From contig QBMK01000011.1 of the NCBI GenBank assembly GCA_003249035.1, forward strand, positions 70,640 to 110,083: DNA of 39,444 nucleotides. The letters are read 5' to 3'. Both the position numbers and the translations under genes were made by a program. The DNA is from Pseudanabaena sp. Its GTDB lineage: Bacteria > Cyanobacteriota > Cyanobacteriia > Pseudanabaenales > Pseudanabaenaceae. The notes beneath the pieces were generated by a model that had not been told where the DNA came from, searched no databases, and was given only the letters and a program-made list of their open reading frames with translations. Positions 25,203 to 32,552 of the stretch are shown in pieces (positions within the stretch are counted from its first letter, which is position 1; each line of letters starts with the position of its first letter).

Positions 25203-25295
25203 CGTCTTACCTATGACAGTTTTACGAATATTATCATTTTAATTTGAGCGAAAGTAATCTTAGAAATCTTTCTCGCATATTGCTAAGTAGAGCTA

Positions 25296-25398
25296 ATACC
25301 AATTCACGAAAGTGTGACAACACTTTTGTGAATTAAAAACCAAACCCAGTAAGGGTTTGCAAGACTAAAAATGGCTAAGCCATTTTTAGTCTTGGTAT
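25296..25398 (+). repeat. Family A palindromic element, copy 4, with a covarying stem
   Basis: This 103-bp copy has the same orientation as the one at 3730. The first hairpin keeps the standard sequence apart from one A-to-G change that still permits a G-U pair. The second hairpin differs on both sides: the usual arm ACACAAAATGGC is here GACTAAAAATGGC, with the opposite arm GCCATTTTTAGTC changed to match. It lies between hfq and the OMP-like gene. Confidence 0.88.
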
Positions 25399-25430
25399 AA
25401 GGCATTAAACGCACTATCTCTGCTTCCTAA

Positions 25431-25462
25431 AAGAAAAGGCGGCACTTATGCCGCCTTTTCTT
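25431..25462 (-). terminator. Terminator after the outer-membrane protein gene
   Basis: A perfect stem of AAGAAAAGGCGGCA and its complement with loop CTTA lies about 33 bp after the stop codon. Confidence 0.85.
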
Positions 25463-25495
25463 TCTTGTGTTGAGACATGATGGGAATAACACTTC

Positions 25496-26023
25496 CTAGA
25501 ATCGATAGCCCAAACCAGTTTGCAAAGAGATTGCTGTTGCTCCGGGAGTATAACGATAAGCATTAAAGGCGAATATCGCATTACCAAATATGACAAGATT
25601 GCTATTTGGTACGGTGTAATCAATACCAGGTTGGAGAACAAAACTATTTTGATTACCGACTGGAGTGGCATTAACAGTGTTAGACAATGCTACACCAGCA
25701 CCTAAATAAAGATCGGTATCAAAGTTTAGTGGCAAATCAAAAGAAACGGTTGGTACAACTGCGGTACTATTTCCAATCAAAATTTGAGTTCTTATCGAAA
25801 CTGGGACTTCTAGAAACTTATAACGAGCTGCAATTAAACCAGAGGTAGCAGAGTTTTCACCCATACTAGTATTGCCACTAGTCAAGCCAAAACTTACACC
25901 TGCGCCGATATAGCTACCATAGGCTGGTTGAGCTTGGGCGGAAGGAACAGCCGCGATCGCTGACATGCATCCCAAAGCAGTCAATCCAATCAAAATTTTA
26001 TTTAAGTTAGTTTGAGGTTTCAT
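25496..26023 (-). CDS. Small outer-membrane beta-barrel-like protein
   Basis: The protein has 175 residues from the ATG at 26023, which has AAGGAA 9 nt upstream; a GTG at 26032 is possible but unnecessary. The N-terminus MKPQTNLNKILIGLTALG...PSAQAQ is a clear Sec signal peptide with cleavage after AQA. The mature part is rich in Gly, Asn and alternating hydrophobics (GAGVSFGLTSGNTS, DLYLGAGVALSNTV, SLQTGLGYRF) and ends in Phe, the usual barrel-assembly signal. At about 145 mature residues it fits an 8-stranded barrel. No family name is recognised and no partner gene is adjacent. An outer-membrane location is well supported by features; the function is unknown. Confidence 0.75.
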   Translation of the reverse strand: MKPQTNLNKILIGLTALGCMSAIAAVPSAQAQPAYGSYIGAGVSFGLTSGNTSMGENSATSGLIAARYKFLEVPVSIRTQILIGNSTAVVPTVSFDLPLNFDTDLYLGAGVALSNTVNATPVGNQNSFVLQPGIDYTVPNSNLVIFGNAIFAFNAYRYTPGATAISLQTGLGYRF

Positions 26024-26143
26024 TGATATCACTTCCTTGTGTGAGAAACGATTTATTTGCTTAGTTTTTTACTTAGTTTTCGGAGTAACCCCGTCAGGGA
26101 GACAGACTATCACAAGTTGGTTAGTTTGGCGCAAAAAAATGAC

Positions 26144-26180
26144 AAAAAAAGGTGGAGCGCAAAGCGCCCCACCTTTTTTT
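26144..26180. terminator. GC-rich hairpin with A/T tails
   Basis: AAAAAAAGGTGGAGCGC and GCGCCCCACCTTTTTTT pair with one mismatch around AAA. It works in either direction and shields the outer-membrane protein promoter from sfsA read-through. Confidence 0.7.
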
Positions 26181-26204
26181 TAGGAAATTGTCATAATATC
26201 CAGC

Positions 26205-26275
26205 CAGTAATTCTAAATAAAAATCGTTTTTGATGAAAGTCCGCCGTCGGCGGACTTTCATCATGAGAATTGCTG
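26205..26275. repeat. Family B element, internally deleted copy
   Basis: The left end CAGTAATTCTAAATAAAAAT and right end CATCATGAGAATTGCTG match the family B ends. Inside is a single hairpin GAAAGTCCGCC/GGCGGACTTTC, the same stem as the first hairpin of the copy at 28452-28583. The second hairpin is missing. Confidence 0.65.
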
Positions 26276-26332
26276 ATCTAAACAAATGGAGATAGCGGAA
26301 AAAACAATAAGGCTGTATTGTTAGAGATCAAC

Positions 26333-26352
26333 TTGGTAACGTTTGTTACCAA
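26333..26352. promoter_or_regulatory. Perfect inverted repeat with NtcA-type core
   Basis: TTGGTAAC and GTTACCAA flank a 4-bp centre (GTTT). The core reads GTA-N8-TAC, the consensus of the nitrogen regulator NtcA. It lies 38 bp before the ATG of the possible 28-residue ORF. A clear -10 box at the expected distance is not seen, so another regulator is possible. Confidence 0.45.
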
Positions 26353-26389
26353 ACCATAAAACTTTCACAACAAATTTGTTTATTGTCCT

Positions 26390-26476
26390 ATGGCGGAATT
26401 AGCAATCTGTTTTGTTTTGACCTTTGGGGTTCCTTACACATTCTGGAAAATTGTAAAACCTTTCACCGATGCTTAA
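26390..26476 (+). CDS. Possible small hydrophobic protein, 28 residues
   Basis: An ATG opens a 28-codon frame whose product starts MAELAICFVLTFGVPYTFW and ends KIVKPFTDA: one short hydrophobic helix with a basic tail, the pattern of cyanobacterial one-helix membrane peptides. It matches none of the photosystem, cytochrome b6f or NDH small subunits I can recall. No Shine-Dalgarno site is seen. The palindrome at 26333-26352 lies just upstream. A 13-codon frame behind AAGGA follows at about 26486. Coding status is uncertain. Confidence 0.4.
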   Translation: MAELAICFVLTFGVPYTFWKIVKPFTDA

Positions 26477-26596
26477 GGAAAAGCGATGAACAAATATTCT
26501 TACCTGTTCTTTTTACTCAATTCTTAATCAACAAATTTTCTGGATTTTCTGTAAATTCACACTTCTGTAAGATTGGTTCTATCTCTTTTTAACAAA

Positions 26597-26649
26597 AATT
26601 AATCAAAAAAATAAGCAGCGCTTAGCACTGCTTATTTTTTTGATTAATT
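26597..26649 (-). terminator. Terminator overlapping the sfsA stop codon
   Basis: A long stem of AATTAATCAAAAAAATAAGC and its complement, with an AGCGCTTAGCACT top, includes the sfsA stop at 26644-26646 in its right arm. It has strong A/T tails on both sides. Confidence 0.85.
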
Positions 26650-27357
26650 TTCTAGACTTGCTAAGCCTAGGTATGTAATTTTGGTTGGCTCGATCGCAAA
26701 TCGACATGGTAATACTTTCACACCTTTAGCGATCGCCTCATTGAATAATCTGGCATATTCAGGATCGGCTTCCGCTCCTGCGGCAAAGCGATCGCAATCA
26801 CCACGATTAACAAAGAAAATTAAAGCAGTAGATGTATCTTCTGTAATTACTGACATCAATTCACGTAAATGTTTTTGTCCCCGCGTTGTCACCGTATCAG
26901 GAAATAAAGCTAAGCTTCCTTTACACCAAGTCGTATTTTTAACTTCTACATAGGTTCTCTTAGCATTAGCACTATCAGTCAACAGGAAATCAATACGGCT
27001 CTTTTCGTTGCCATAGACAACTTCCGCCTTTATCTCGTTATAGGGTTCCAGTTCTGGAAGTAAATGGCGATCGAGCATATGTCCGACCACACGATTAGGA
27101 AGACTAGTGTTAATACCAATCCATTGATTATCGAGATAAATTGCTTCCCAACTATAGGCAAGTTTTCGCTTGGGATTGGAGTGATGAGAAACCAAAACAG
27201 GACTGCCAATTTTGCATACACCAGTCATCGGCCCAGTGTTAGCACAATGTGCAGTAATTACTTCACCATTCTCTAGTTCTATATCGGCAAAAAAACGTTT
27301 GTAACGACTAACAAGACGACCTGTAAGTAAATCAGAATAGGTGTGGACTAGTGACAT
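26644..27357 (-). CDS. sfsA: SfsA family DNA/RNA-binding nuclease-like protein
   Basis: This 237-residue full-length SfsA (sugar fermentation stimulation protein) has an N-terminal OB-fold-like part with RYKRFFADIEL and AHCANTGPMTG (36-45), a family hallmark. The C-terminal part is a PD-(D/E)XK-like fold with Asp123 in RIDFLLTD and Glu138-Val-Lys140 in YVEVKNTTW, then FPDTVTTRGQKHL and FFVNRGDCDRF. The nuclease-like residues are intact. The E. coli protein was linked to maltose metabolism and binds DNA; the physiological role in cyanobacteria is unclear. It is divergent from the ion-channel gene with only 18 bp between the two longest start choices. The family call is secure. Confidence 0.94.
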   Translation of the reverse strand: MSLVHTYSDLLTGRLVSRYKRFFADIELENGEVITAHCANTGPMTGVCKIGSPVLVSHHSNPKRKLAYSWEAIYLDNQWIGINTSLPNRVVGHMLDRHLLPELEPYNEIKAEVVYGNEKSRIDFLLTDSANAKRTYVEVKNTTWCKGSLALFPDTVTTRGQKHLRELMSVITEDTSTALIFFVNRGDCDRFAAGAEADPEYARLFNEAIAKGVKVLPCRFAIEPTKITYLGLASLEN

Positions 27358-27375
27358 TTAAGTTTAATTTGGGCG

Positions 27376-28338
27376 ATGCAAAGCGCCGCTCATATTAACA
27401 TGAAGGGAAAGATACTAGACAACACATTAGCAAGGCTATCCTTAAATATGAGAATCAAACGTAAGCTCGATCGCTCAATTATCAAACTGGAACAACGGGA
27501 AGGAGTACTTCAGATTGTCGGTGGAAATACTTGGTATTCCTATTTCCGCGATCCCTATCATCTAATGTTGACGATTCCTTGGCTCGGATTTGCAGCGATC
27601 GTGGCGATCCTCAATGTATTGATCAATGCCATTTTTGCTTGTCTCTATCTAATAGATGATAAGGCGATCGGGGGAATGAATAATATCGGATTTTTGGAAT
27701 CATTTTTCTTTAGCGTTCAGACCCTAGCTTCCATTGGTTATGGAGTGATGCATCCAGATACGCTCTATGCCAATCTACTTGTTACCTTAGAATCGATCGC
27801 TAGTTTGATGTTATTTGCCGTAATCACGGGAATAGCCTTTACCAGATTCGCCAAATCCTCTTCCCGTGTGATGTTCAGTCGTGTTGCTACGATTCATAAC
27901 TACAATGGTATTCCAACCTTGATGTTTCGTGCTGCCAACGAACGCCGTAACCACATTCTCGAAGCACACTTGAGTGTTTATCTGATGATCGATGAAGTTA
28001 CGGAAGAGGGGCAAATGATGAGAAGACTACATGAACTAAAATTAGTGCGTGACCATTCTCCTGTCTTTTTACTGTCATGGACAGTGATGCATACCATCGA
28101 TCAAAGGAGTCCTCTGCATGGCTTGACTTTAGAGACAATGGAACGATTACATGCTCAAATCCTCGTGTCTCTTACAGGTGTCGATGAAACAATCGAAGGT
28201 ACGCTTCACGCTCGACATTTTTATGCTGCCCGCAATCTCATGTTCGATCGCCGTTTTGTCGATGTGATACACATGGGAAATGATGGACATCGATATCTTG
28301 ATTACACTCATTTTCATGAGACAACTGCCATCCAATAA
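27376..28338 (+). CDS. Inward-rectifier-type (KirBac-like) potassium channel
   Basis: The longest start gives 320 residues; ATGs at 27400 and 27448 are equally plausible and leave more room for a promoter. A cytoplasmic N-terminus ends in NTWYSYFRDPYHLMLTIPW, the amphipathic slide-helix region typical of Kir channels. TM1 (about 68-93), a pore helix and filter LASIGYGVMHP (118-127) and TM2 (131-158) follow. The C-terminal 160 residues form the immunoglobulin-like Kir domain (MFRAANERRNHILEAHLSVYL, LSWTVMHTIDQRSPLHGLT, ETIEGTLHARHFY). The filter GYG is canonical, with Ser in place of the usual first Thr and Val in place of the common Asp after GYG. It should be a tetrameric K+ channel in the cytoplasmic membrane. 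A terminator spans its stop. Confidence 0.88.
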   Translation: MQSAAHINMKGKILDNTLARLSLNMRIKRKLDRSIIKLEQREGVLQIVGGNTWYSYFRDPYHLMLTIPWLGFAAIVAILNVLINAIFACLYLIDDKAIGGMNNIGFLESFFFSVQTLASIGYGVMHPDTLYANLLVTLESIASLMLFAVITGIAFTRFAKSSSRVMFSRVATIHNYNGIPTLMFRAANERRNHILEAHLSVYLMIDEVTEEGQMMRRLHELKLVRDHSPVFLLSWTVMHTIDQRSPLHGLTLETMERLHAQILVSLTGVDETIEGTLHARHFYAARNLMFDRRFVDVIHMGNDGHRYLDYTHFHETTAIQ

Positions 28339-28386
28339 TGCTAAAAGACAAAATAGCGAAGCCATTTTGTCTTTTAGCATTATTGG
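28332..28386 (+). terminator. Terminator overlapping the Kir channel stop codon
   Basis: A near-perfect stem pairs CCAATAATGCTAAAAGACAA with its complement. The TAA stop (28336-28338) lies in the left arm. The apical part ACAAAATAGCGAAGCCATTTTGT resembles one hairpin of the family A elements in two pieces, which may hint at its origin. Confidence 0.8.
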
Positions 28387-28451
28387 GAATTAAACTCCAA
28401 AAGAAGAGGCGAAGTTTTGCGTTGTCTCTTCTTTAATCAAAGCCAATTTTG

Positions 28452-28583
28452 CAGCAGTTCTCATTATAAAAACCAATTTTTTGAAAGTCCGCCTTAGGCG
28501 GACTTTCAAAAAATTGGTTTTGGTGTTTCCAGTACTAAAGGCGCTGGAAACACCAAAATTGGTCTCATAATGAGAATTGCTGG
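28452..28583. repeat. Family B double-hairpin element, full copy
   Basis: Left end CAGCAGTTCTCATTATAAAA and right end CATAATGAGAATTGCTG are imperfect inverted repeats. Two hairpins lie inside: CCAATTTTTTGAAAGTCCGC with its complement around TTAG, and TTTTGGTGTTTCCAG with CTGGAAACACCAAAA. It has the same layout as 2835-2963 with different stem sequences. Confidence 0.78.
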
Positions 28584-28764
28584 CAATTTTGTGCTTTTGC
28601 CTATAAATCGTGAACCTCTGCTAAGATGAAGACCTACAGTATCTGCTCCCAGTTATTGATACTGCTTACACATCATATATTTCTGTCTCTGATCCGTCTG
28701 ACACCAATTTCAACAATGCATTGTCTCTGTTGAAGCTTTAAAATCCCTCTGGGTAAGGTTTTAG

Positions 28765-28786
28765 ATTCTTAGGATGTTCTAAGAAT
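28765..28786 (+). promoter_or_regulatory. Hairpin in the helicase leader
   Basis: ATTCTTAG and CTAAGAAT form a perfect 8-bp stem around GATGTT, 62 bp before the helicase ATG. If transcribed it would sit in the 5' untranslated region. Cyanobacterial cold-induced RNA helicases are often controlled through structured leaders, so a regulatory role is possible but unproven. Confidence 0.35.
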
Positions 28787-28847
28787 TGGTACGACTATAA
28801 AATGGCATCTCTAACAGCGACAGACCGAATACAAAATTTGGAGTTCT

Positions 28848-30164
28848 ATGTCTTTTTCTGCCCTTGGCTTATCCGATCAAATTGTCCGCGCCGTCACTGC
28901 ACGCGGTTATACCCAACCCACACCTATTCAATCACAAGCGATCCCAGTTGTTCTCTCAGGTCGAGATTTATTAGCAGGCGCTCAAACAGGTACTGGCAAA
29001 ACCGCAGGATTTACGCTGCCAATTTTGCACTTGCTATCTAATAAAGTTGTCAAGCGATCGCCTACAGGCAAAATCCCCATTCGCGCCCTGATCCTTACTC
29101 CCACACGTGAACTCGCTGCCCAAGTTGAGGAAAGTGTGCGCATGTATGGCAGACACTTGCCTCTGACCTCAATGGTGATCTATGGCGGCGTAAATATAAA
29201 TCCCCAAATCAATCGCCTTAGGGGTGGTGTCGAAATCTTGGTGGCGACTCCTGGGCGGTTGTTAGACCATGTGCAGCAAGGCAGATTAGATTTATCTAAG
29301 GTGGAAGTATTGGTGTTAGATGAAGCCGATCGCATGTTAGATATGGGCTTTATTCGTGATATCAAGAGGATCTTGGCACTATTACCAAAGCAACGCCAAA
29401 ATCTTTTGTTCTCAGCAACTTTCTCCAATGAGATTAAAGCCTTTGCTAGCACCTTGCTCAATCAGCCAGTAATGGTTGAAGTTGCCAGTCAGAATGCTAC
29501 TGCCGATTTAGTAACCCAGCGAGTTTTTCCTGTCGATCGCGATCGCAAGCGAGAGTTGCTCACCCATTTGATCAAGACTAATAGCTGGTATCAGGTCTTA
29601 GTATTTACACGCACTAAACATGGAGCCGATCGCCTAGTCAAGCAATTACATCAAGATGACATCGTGGCAATGGCAATTCATGGGAATAAGAGCCAAGCTG
29701 CCCGTACTCGTGCGCTAGGGAAATTTAAAGATGGTAGTTTACAAGTCTTAGTTGCTACAGATATCGCGGCGCGGGGCTTAGATATTAGCGAACTGCCCCA
29801 TGTGGTCAACTACGAGCTACCGAATGTCCCCGAAGACTATGTGCATCGCATCGGACGTACTGGACGCGCTGGCTCGTCGGGAGAGGCGATCTCGCTGGTA
29901 TGTGTCGATGAACGCAAGTTTTTGTCAGATATCGAGAAATTAATCAAGCGATCGCTACCTCAAGAAATCATTGAAGGTTTCGATCCCGATCCCCATGCTA
30001 AGCCTGAGCCAATCCAGGTAGGAAGACAGTCTAAGCATCAGCCTAGACGTGGTGGACATAGCGATCGCAACGCAGTATCGAAGCCATCATCTGTGGCAGC
30101 ACCGAGCAAATCGCCTAGCAAGCCTCAAAAGAAACAATCTGACAGAAGTATTACCTTACGCTAG
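28848..30164 (+). CDS. rhlE: DEAD-box ATP-dependent RNA helicase, RhlE type
   Basis: This 438-residue protein opens with [16 protein letters not shown] and the Q motif region [12 protein letters not shown] (Gln28). Helicase motifs follow in order: I AQTGTGKT (45-52), Ia PTRELA, Ib TPGR, II DEAD (158-161), III SAT (189-191), [19 protein letters not shown] and [10 protein letters not shown] (333-340). The last ~70 residues are a basic, low-complexity tail ([24 protein letters not shown]) likely to bind RNA non-specifically. It should unwind short RNA duplexes in ribosome assembly, RNA decay or cold adaptation. The overall layout fits RhlE better than the CrhR type. It has a long leader with a hairpin and a strong terminator shared with the convergent cyclase gene. 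Confidence 0.93.
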   Translation: MSFSALGLSDQIVRAVTARGYTQPTPIQSQAIPVVLSGRDLLAGAQTGTGKTAGFTLPILHLLSNKVVKRSPTGKIPIRALILTPTRELAAQVEESVRMYGRHLPLTSMVIYGGVNINPQINRLRGGVEILVATPGRLLDHVQQGRLDLSKVEVLVLDEADRMLDMGFIRDIKRILALLPKQRQNLLFSATFSNEIKAFASTLLNQPVMVEVASQNATADLVTQRVFPVDRDRKRELLTHLIKTNSWYQVLVFTRTKHGADRLVKQLHQDDIVAMAIHGNKSQAARTRALGKFKDGSLQVLVATDIAARGLDISELPHVVNYELPNVPEDYVHRIGRTGRAGSSGEAISLVCVDERKFLSDIEKLIKRSLPQEIIEGFDPDPHAKPEPIQVGRQSKHQPRRGGHSDRNAVSKPSSVAAPSKSPSKPQKKQSDRSITLR

Positions 30165-30166
30165 AT

Positions 30167-30203
30167 AATATAAAAGGCGGTGCTTTGCACCGCCTTTTAT
30201 ATT
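30167..30203. terminator. Bidirectional terminator
   Basis: A perfect stem of AATATAAAAGGCGGTGC and its complement around TTT/TTTG starts 2 bp after the helicase stop. It also lies 33 bp past the stop of the convergent cyclase gene. Confidence 0.85.
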
Positions 30204-30235
30204 TTGTTTTTTGATTTGTCACAAAGTGCTGTAAG

Positions 30236-32509
30236 TTAATCTGTCTCTTCGTAAGAATCAGGAATTACCACAGTAGACTGACGCAGATCGTAAAGCCATT
30301 CCGCTACAGCAGGAGGAACCGCAGTAAAGCGAATCCAACAATGTGACATATCCTCTCTGTTAACTTCGACAACCTTGGCATAGATATAATCCATTTGCTT
30401 GTCGCTCTTGAAGTCAATAAATGCAATCTGCAAATTGGTTAAGGGTTCTAAATTGATAGCAACTCGTATTTCTGCATTATTGGACGAAAGTTTGAACAGA
30501 TTACCTGTAAGTTCCTTTGATTTAACATGCTTTCCTTCTAGTATTCTCCATGTCAACGCAATAGGTTGCGATAATGTCACCATAGTTTCCTTATCTTCAG
30601 GCAGGGCTAGTTCATTTATCCCGCCTATACCAAACATGACGATCGCTTCTTTAAATCCCTTTGGCTTGACGCGCAATTGGGCGTCAATGCGAACGATTGA
30701 CTTGACTGCATTGAGAATAGCTTCGGAGACAAGGACTTGTCCTCCTACTGTATAGGATTCGATTCTTGATGCTAGGTTGACAGTGCTACCCATAACTGTA
30801 TATTTAGCTCTGCGCTGCGATCCGATGTTCCCAGCTAATACATTACCAGTATGTAGACCAATTCCCATGCCCAAAGCAGGAATCTGCATGACTGCCAGCT
30901 TTTCATTAACTTCAGTCATCGCCAATTGCATTGCGATCGCGCAGGTAACAGCTCTTTGGATATCATCATCGCGTTGAATTGGTGCGCCAAACATCACAAA
31001 GATGCCGTCACCAACAAACTCGTTAATTGTGCCTTTATACTTGGCGATAACTTCAGTCATGACATCAAGATAAAGCGAAATTGCCTTAACACCTTGTTCT
31101 GGAGTGACATGCTCAAACAACGCCGAAAATCCTCTCAGATCGGAAAACAGAAGTGTCACTTGCTTCTTCTCGCCTCCCAAATTTAAACCCTCTGGGGTTT
31201 CTAAAAGGTTGGCAACTACTTCTTCGGTGAGATAGCGTCCAAAGATCTGTCTAAGGCTATTAGCACTCCTTGCGATATAGCTAGTAACTGCGATCGCAGA
31301 GCCAAATAGCGCTAACAATGAAGGCACGACTGGAATCCACCATCCTCCTAAAAATGCTATATAGCTGCCAAAAGTTAGACCTACTGCCAATATGGCGATC
31401 GCCAGAGTTGCAAAAGGTAAGCGCTGAAGTAGAGTTCTCTTGGCAGAATTTTGTGTGCCTGCGTAACGTCTAGACCAGCATATCAGTCCGCTTATGAGCG
31501 CCCAAGTCGCAATCCAGAGGATTTCGATGGGCTTTGACCAAACTCTCAAGAGTGGTTGTCCATCAAGAGCATTCCCGATTATTTGACTGGCAATATTCGC
31601 ATGGATCGTTACTCCACTTGTTGTCAAGAATGAATTCCCAAAGCTAGTTCCGTTATATGGAGTGATGAAATAATCGCTACTGCTCTCGGCTGTAACCCCA
31701 ATCAGCACAATGCGATCGCGAAAGATGTCTTTAGGTATCCGCCCTTCTAACACTTCAGTCAGCGAAACTGTGCGAAATCCATCTTTGAAATTGCGAAAGT
31801 TCGATAATATTTGATAACCGCCCATATCTGCGCGAACGTAACCGCCATCGTTTGATTCAAAGGGAACAAATGTTGCTTTTCCTAACTTATATTTCTGCTT
31901 CTCAGCATCTAGCACTTCAAGTTCGATATTCTTTTCTTTGAGATATGCCAATGCTAGGGCTACGCTCAAACTTGCGATCGTTTTATCTTGACGATCTTTA
32001 ACTGACAAGAGCACTCGGCGAATTTTCCCATCGCCATCAAGTGTCAAGTCGTTTGAGGCAATTTGATTGAGTTTTTCGAGGATAGGGGAAGCTGCGACAC
32101 CATTTCCATTTTGATTGCCAACTACCTTCCGAATACCAATCAAATTAGGCGTAGATTCAAATATCGTAACTAGCTGTTTATGTCCTGGCTCGATTGGCAA
32201 ATCGCGGTAAAGGTCTAATCCGATCGCTATGGGCTGCTGTTGCTTAATTAGTGTTAGAAGTTTGGCAAGAGTTTCATCGGTAATGGGCGAGTTGTATTTC
32301 TGGATGTCAGGTTCATCAATCGCGACGATCGCAATGCGATTGTCGGTTGGTTCTGATGGGCGCAATTGAAAAAATAAGTCGTAGGCAGCTAGTTCTAGGG
32401 GCTGGAGAATTCCCGCAAAGCGAAGTCCGAGTATAATACCCGTTGTGGCAGGGACGACAACGAAGACGCCACGCCATTTCCAAAATCGCTTTTTAAGGTT
32501 TTTCCACAT
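30236..32509 (-). CDS. CHASE2-domain class III nucleotide cyclase
   Basis: This 757-residue protein has a membrane anchor (about 14-34) followed by an extracytoplasmic CHASE2 sensor (about 36-325; AAYDLFFQLRP, IAIVAIDEPDIQKY, RIVLIGVTAESSSDYFITP). Three transmembrane helices follow (about 328-348, 366-388, 391-412). The class III cyclase domain (about 447-630) has metal-binding Asp457 (LFSDLRGF) and Asp501 (NEFVGDGIF), transition-state Asn578/Arg582 (STVNLASR), Glu497 where adenylate cyclases usually have Lys, and Thr571 at the second purine position. The Glu makes cGMP production conceivable. About 125 residues follow the cyclase, with a beta-rich look resembling a PilZ-type barrel. It lies 43 bp downstream of the tpsB gene on the same strand, so both are probably one operon. 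Confidence 0.9.
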   Translation of the reverse strand: MWKNLKKRFWKWRGVFVVVPATTGIILGLRFAGILQPLELAAYDLFFQLRPSEPTDNRIAIVAIDEPDIQKYNSPITDETLAKLLTLIKQQQPIAIGLDLYRDLPIEPGHKQLVTIFESTPNLIGIRKVVGNQNGNGVAASPILEKLNQIASNDLTLDGDGKIRRVLLSVKDRQDKTIASLSVALALAYLKEKNIELEVLDAEKQKYKLGKATFVPFESNDGGYVRADMGGYQILSNFRNFKDGFRTVSLTEVLEGRIPKDIFRDRIVLIGVTAESSSDYFITPYNGTSFGNSFLTTSGVTIHANIASQIIGNALDGQPLLRVWSKPIEILWIATWALISGLICWSRRYAGTQNSAKRTLLQRLPFATLAIAILAVGLTFGSYIAFLGGWWIPVVPSLLALFGSAIAVTSYIARSANSLRQIFGRYLTEEVVANLLETPEGLNLGGEKKQVTLLFSDLRGFSALFEHVTPEQGVKAISLYLDVMTEVIAKYKGTINEFVGDGIFVMFGAPIQRDDDIQRAVTCAIAMQLAMTEVNEKLAVMQIPALGMGIGLHTGNVLAGNIGSQRRAKYTVMGSTVNLASRIESYTVGGQVLVSEAILNAVKSIVRIDAQLRVKPKGFKEAIVMFGIGGINELALPEDKETMVTLSQPIALTWRILEGKHVKSKELTGNLFKLSSNNAEIRVAINLEPLTNLQIAFIDFKSDKQMDYIYAKVVEVNREDMSHCWIRFTAVPPAVAEWLYDLRQSTVVIPDSYEETD

Positions 32510-32552
32510 CTGTAGATTTTACCCCAAGTTTTTGCAACTTTAATTTGCAACA

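Larger units (their letters stand above)
26024..26643. other. Intergenic region between sfsA and the outer-membrane protein gene
   Basis: This 620-bp region holds, from the right, the sfsA terminator, a possible 28-residue ORF at 26390-26476, an operator-like palindrome at 26333-26352, a truncated family B element at 26205-26275 and a hairpin at 26144-26180. The last ~120 bp should carry the promoter of the minus-strand outer-membrane protein gene. A 69-codon frame at 26383-26592 overlaps the 28-residue ORF in another frame and has no support. Confidence 0.6.
28339..28847. other. Intergenic region before the RNA helicase gene
   Basis: It holds the channel terminator, a full family B element (28452-28583), then about 260 bp of leader or promoter sequence including a perfect hairpin at 28765-28786. 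A GGAG lies 6 nt before the helicase ATG. No separate gene was seen; a short open frame from 28802 runs into the helicase in another frame and is not credible. Confidence 0.6.

Noticed and set aside
26383-26592. 69-codon plus-strand frame between sfsA and the outer-membrane protein gene
   Set aside because: Needs a TTG start, lacks a ribosome binding site, and has Phe/Ser-rich non-coding composition. The overlapping 28-codon ATG frame is a better candidate.
28802-29041. 79-codon frame overlapping the helicase start
   Set aside because: Out of frame with a fully convincing DEAD-box helicase beginning at 28848.
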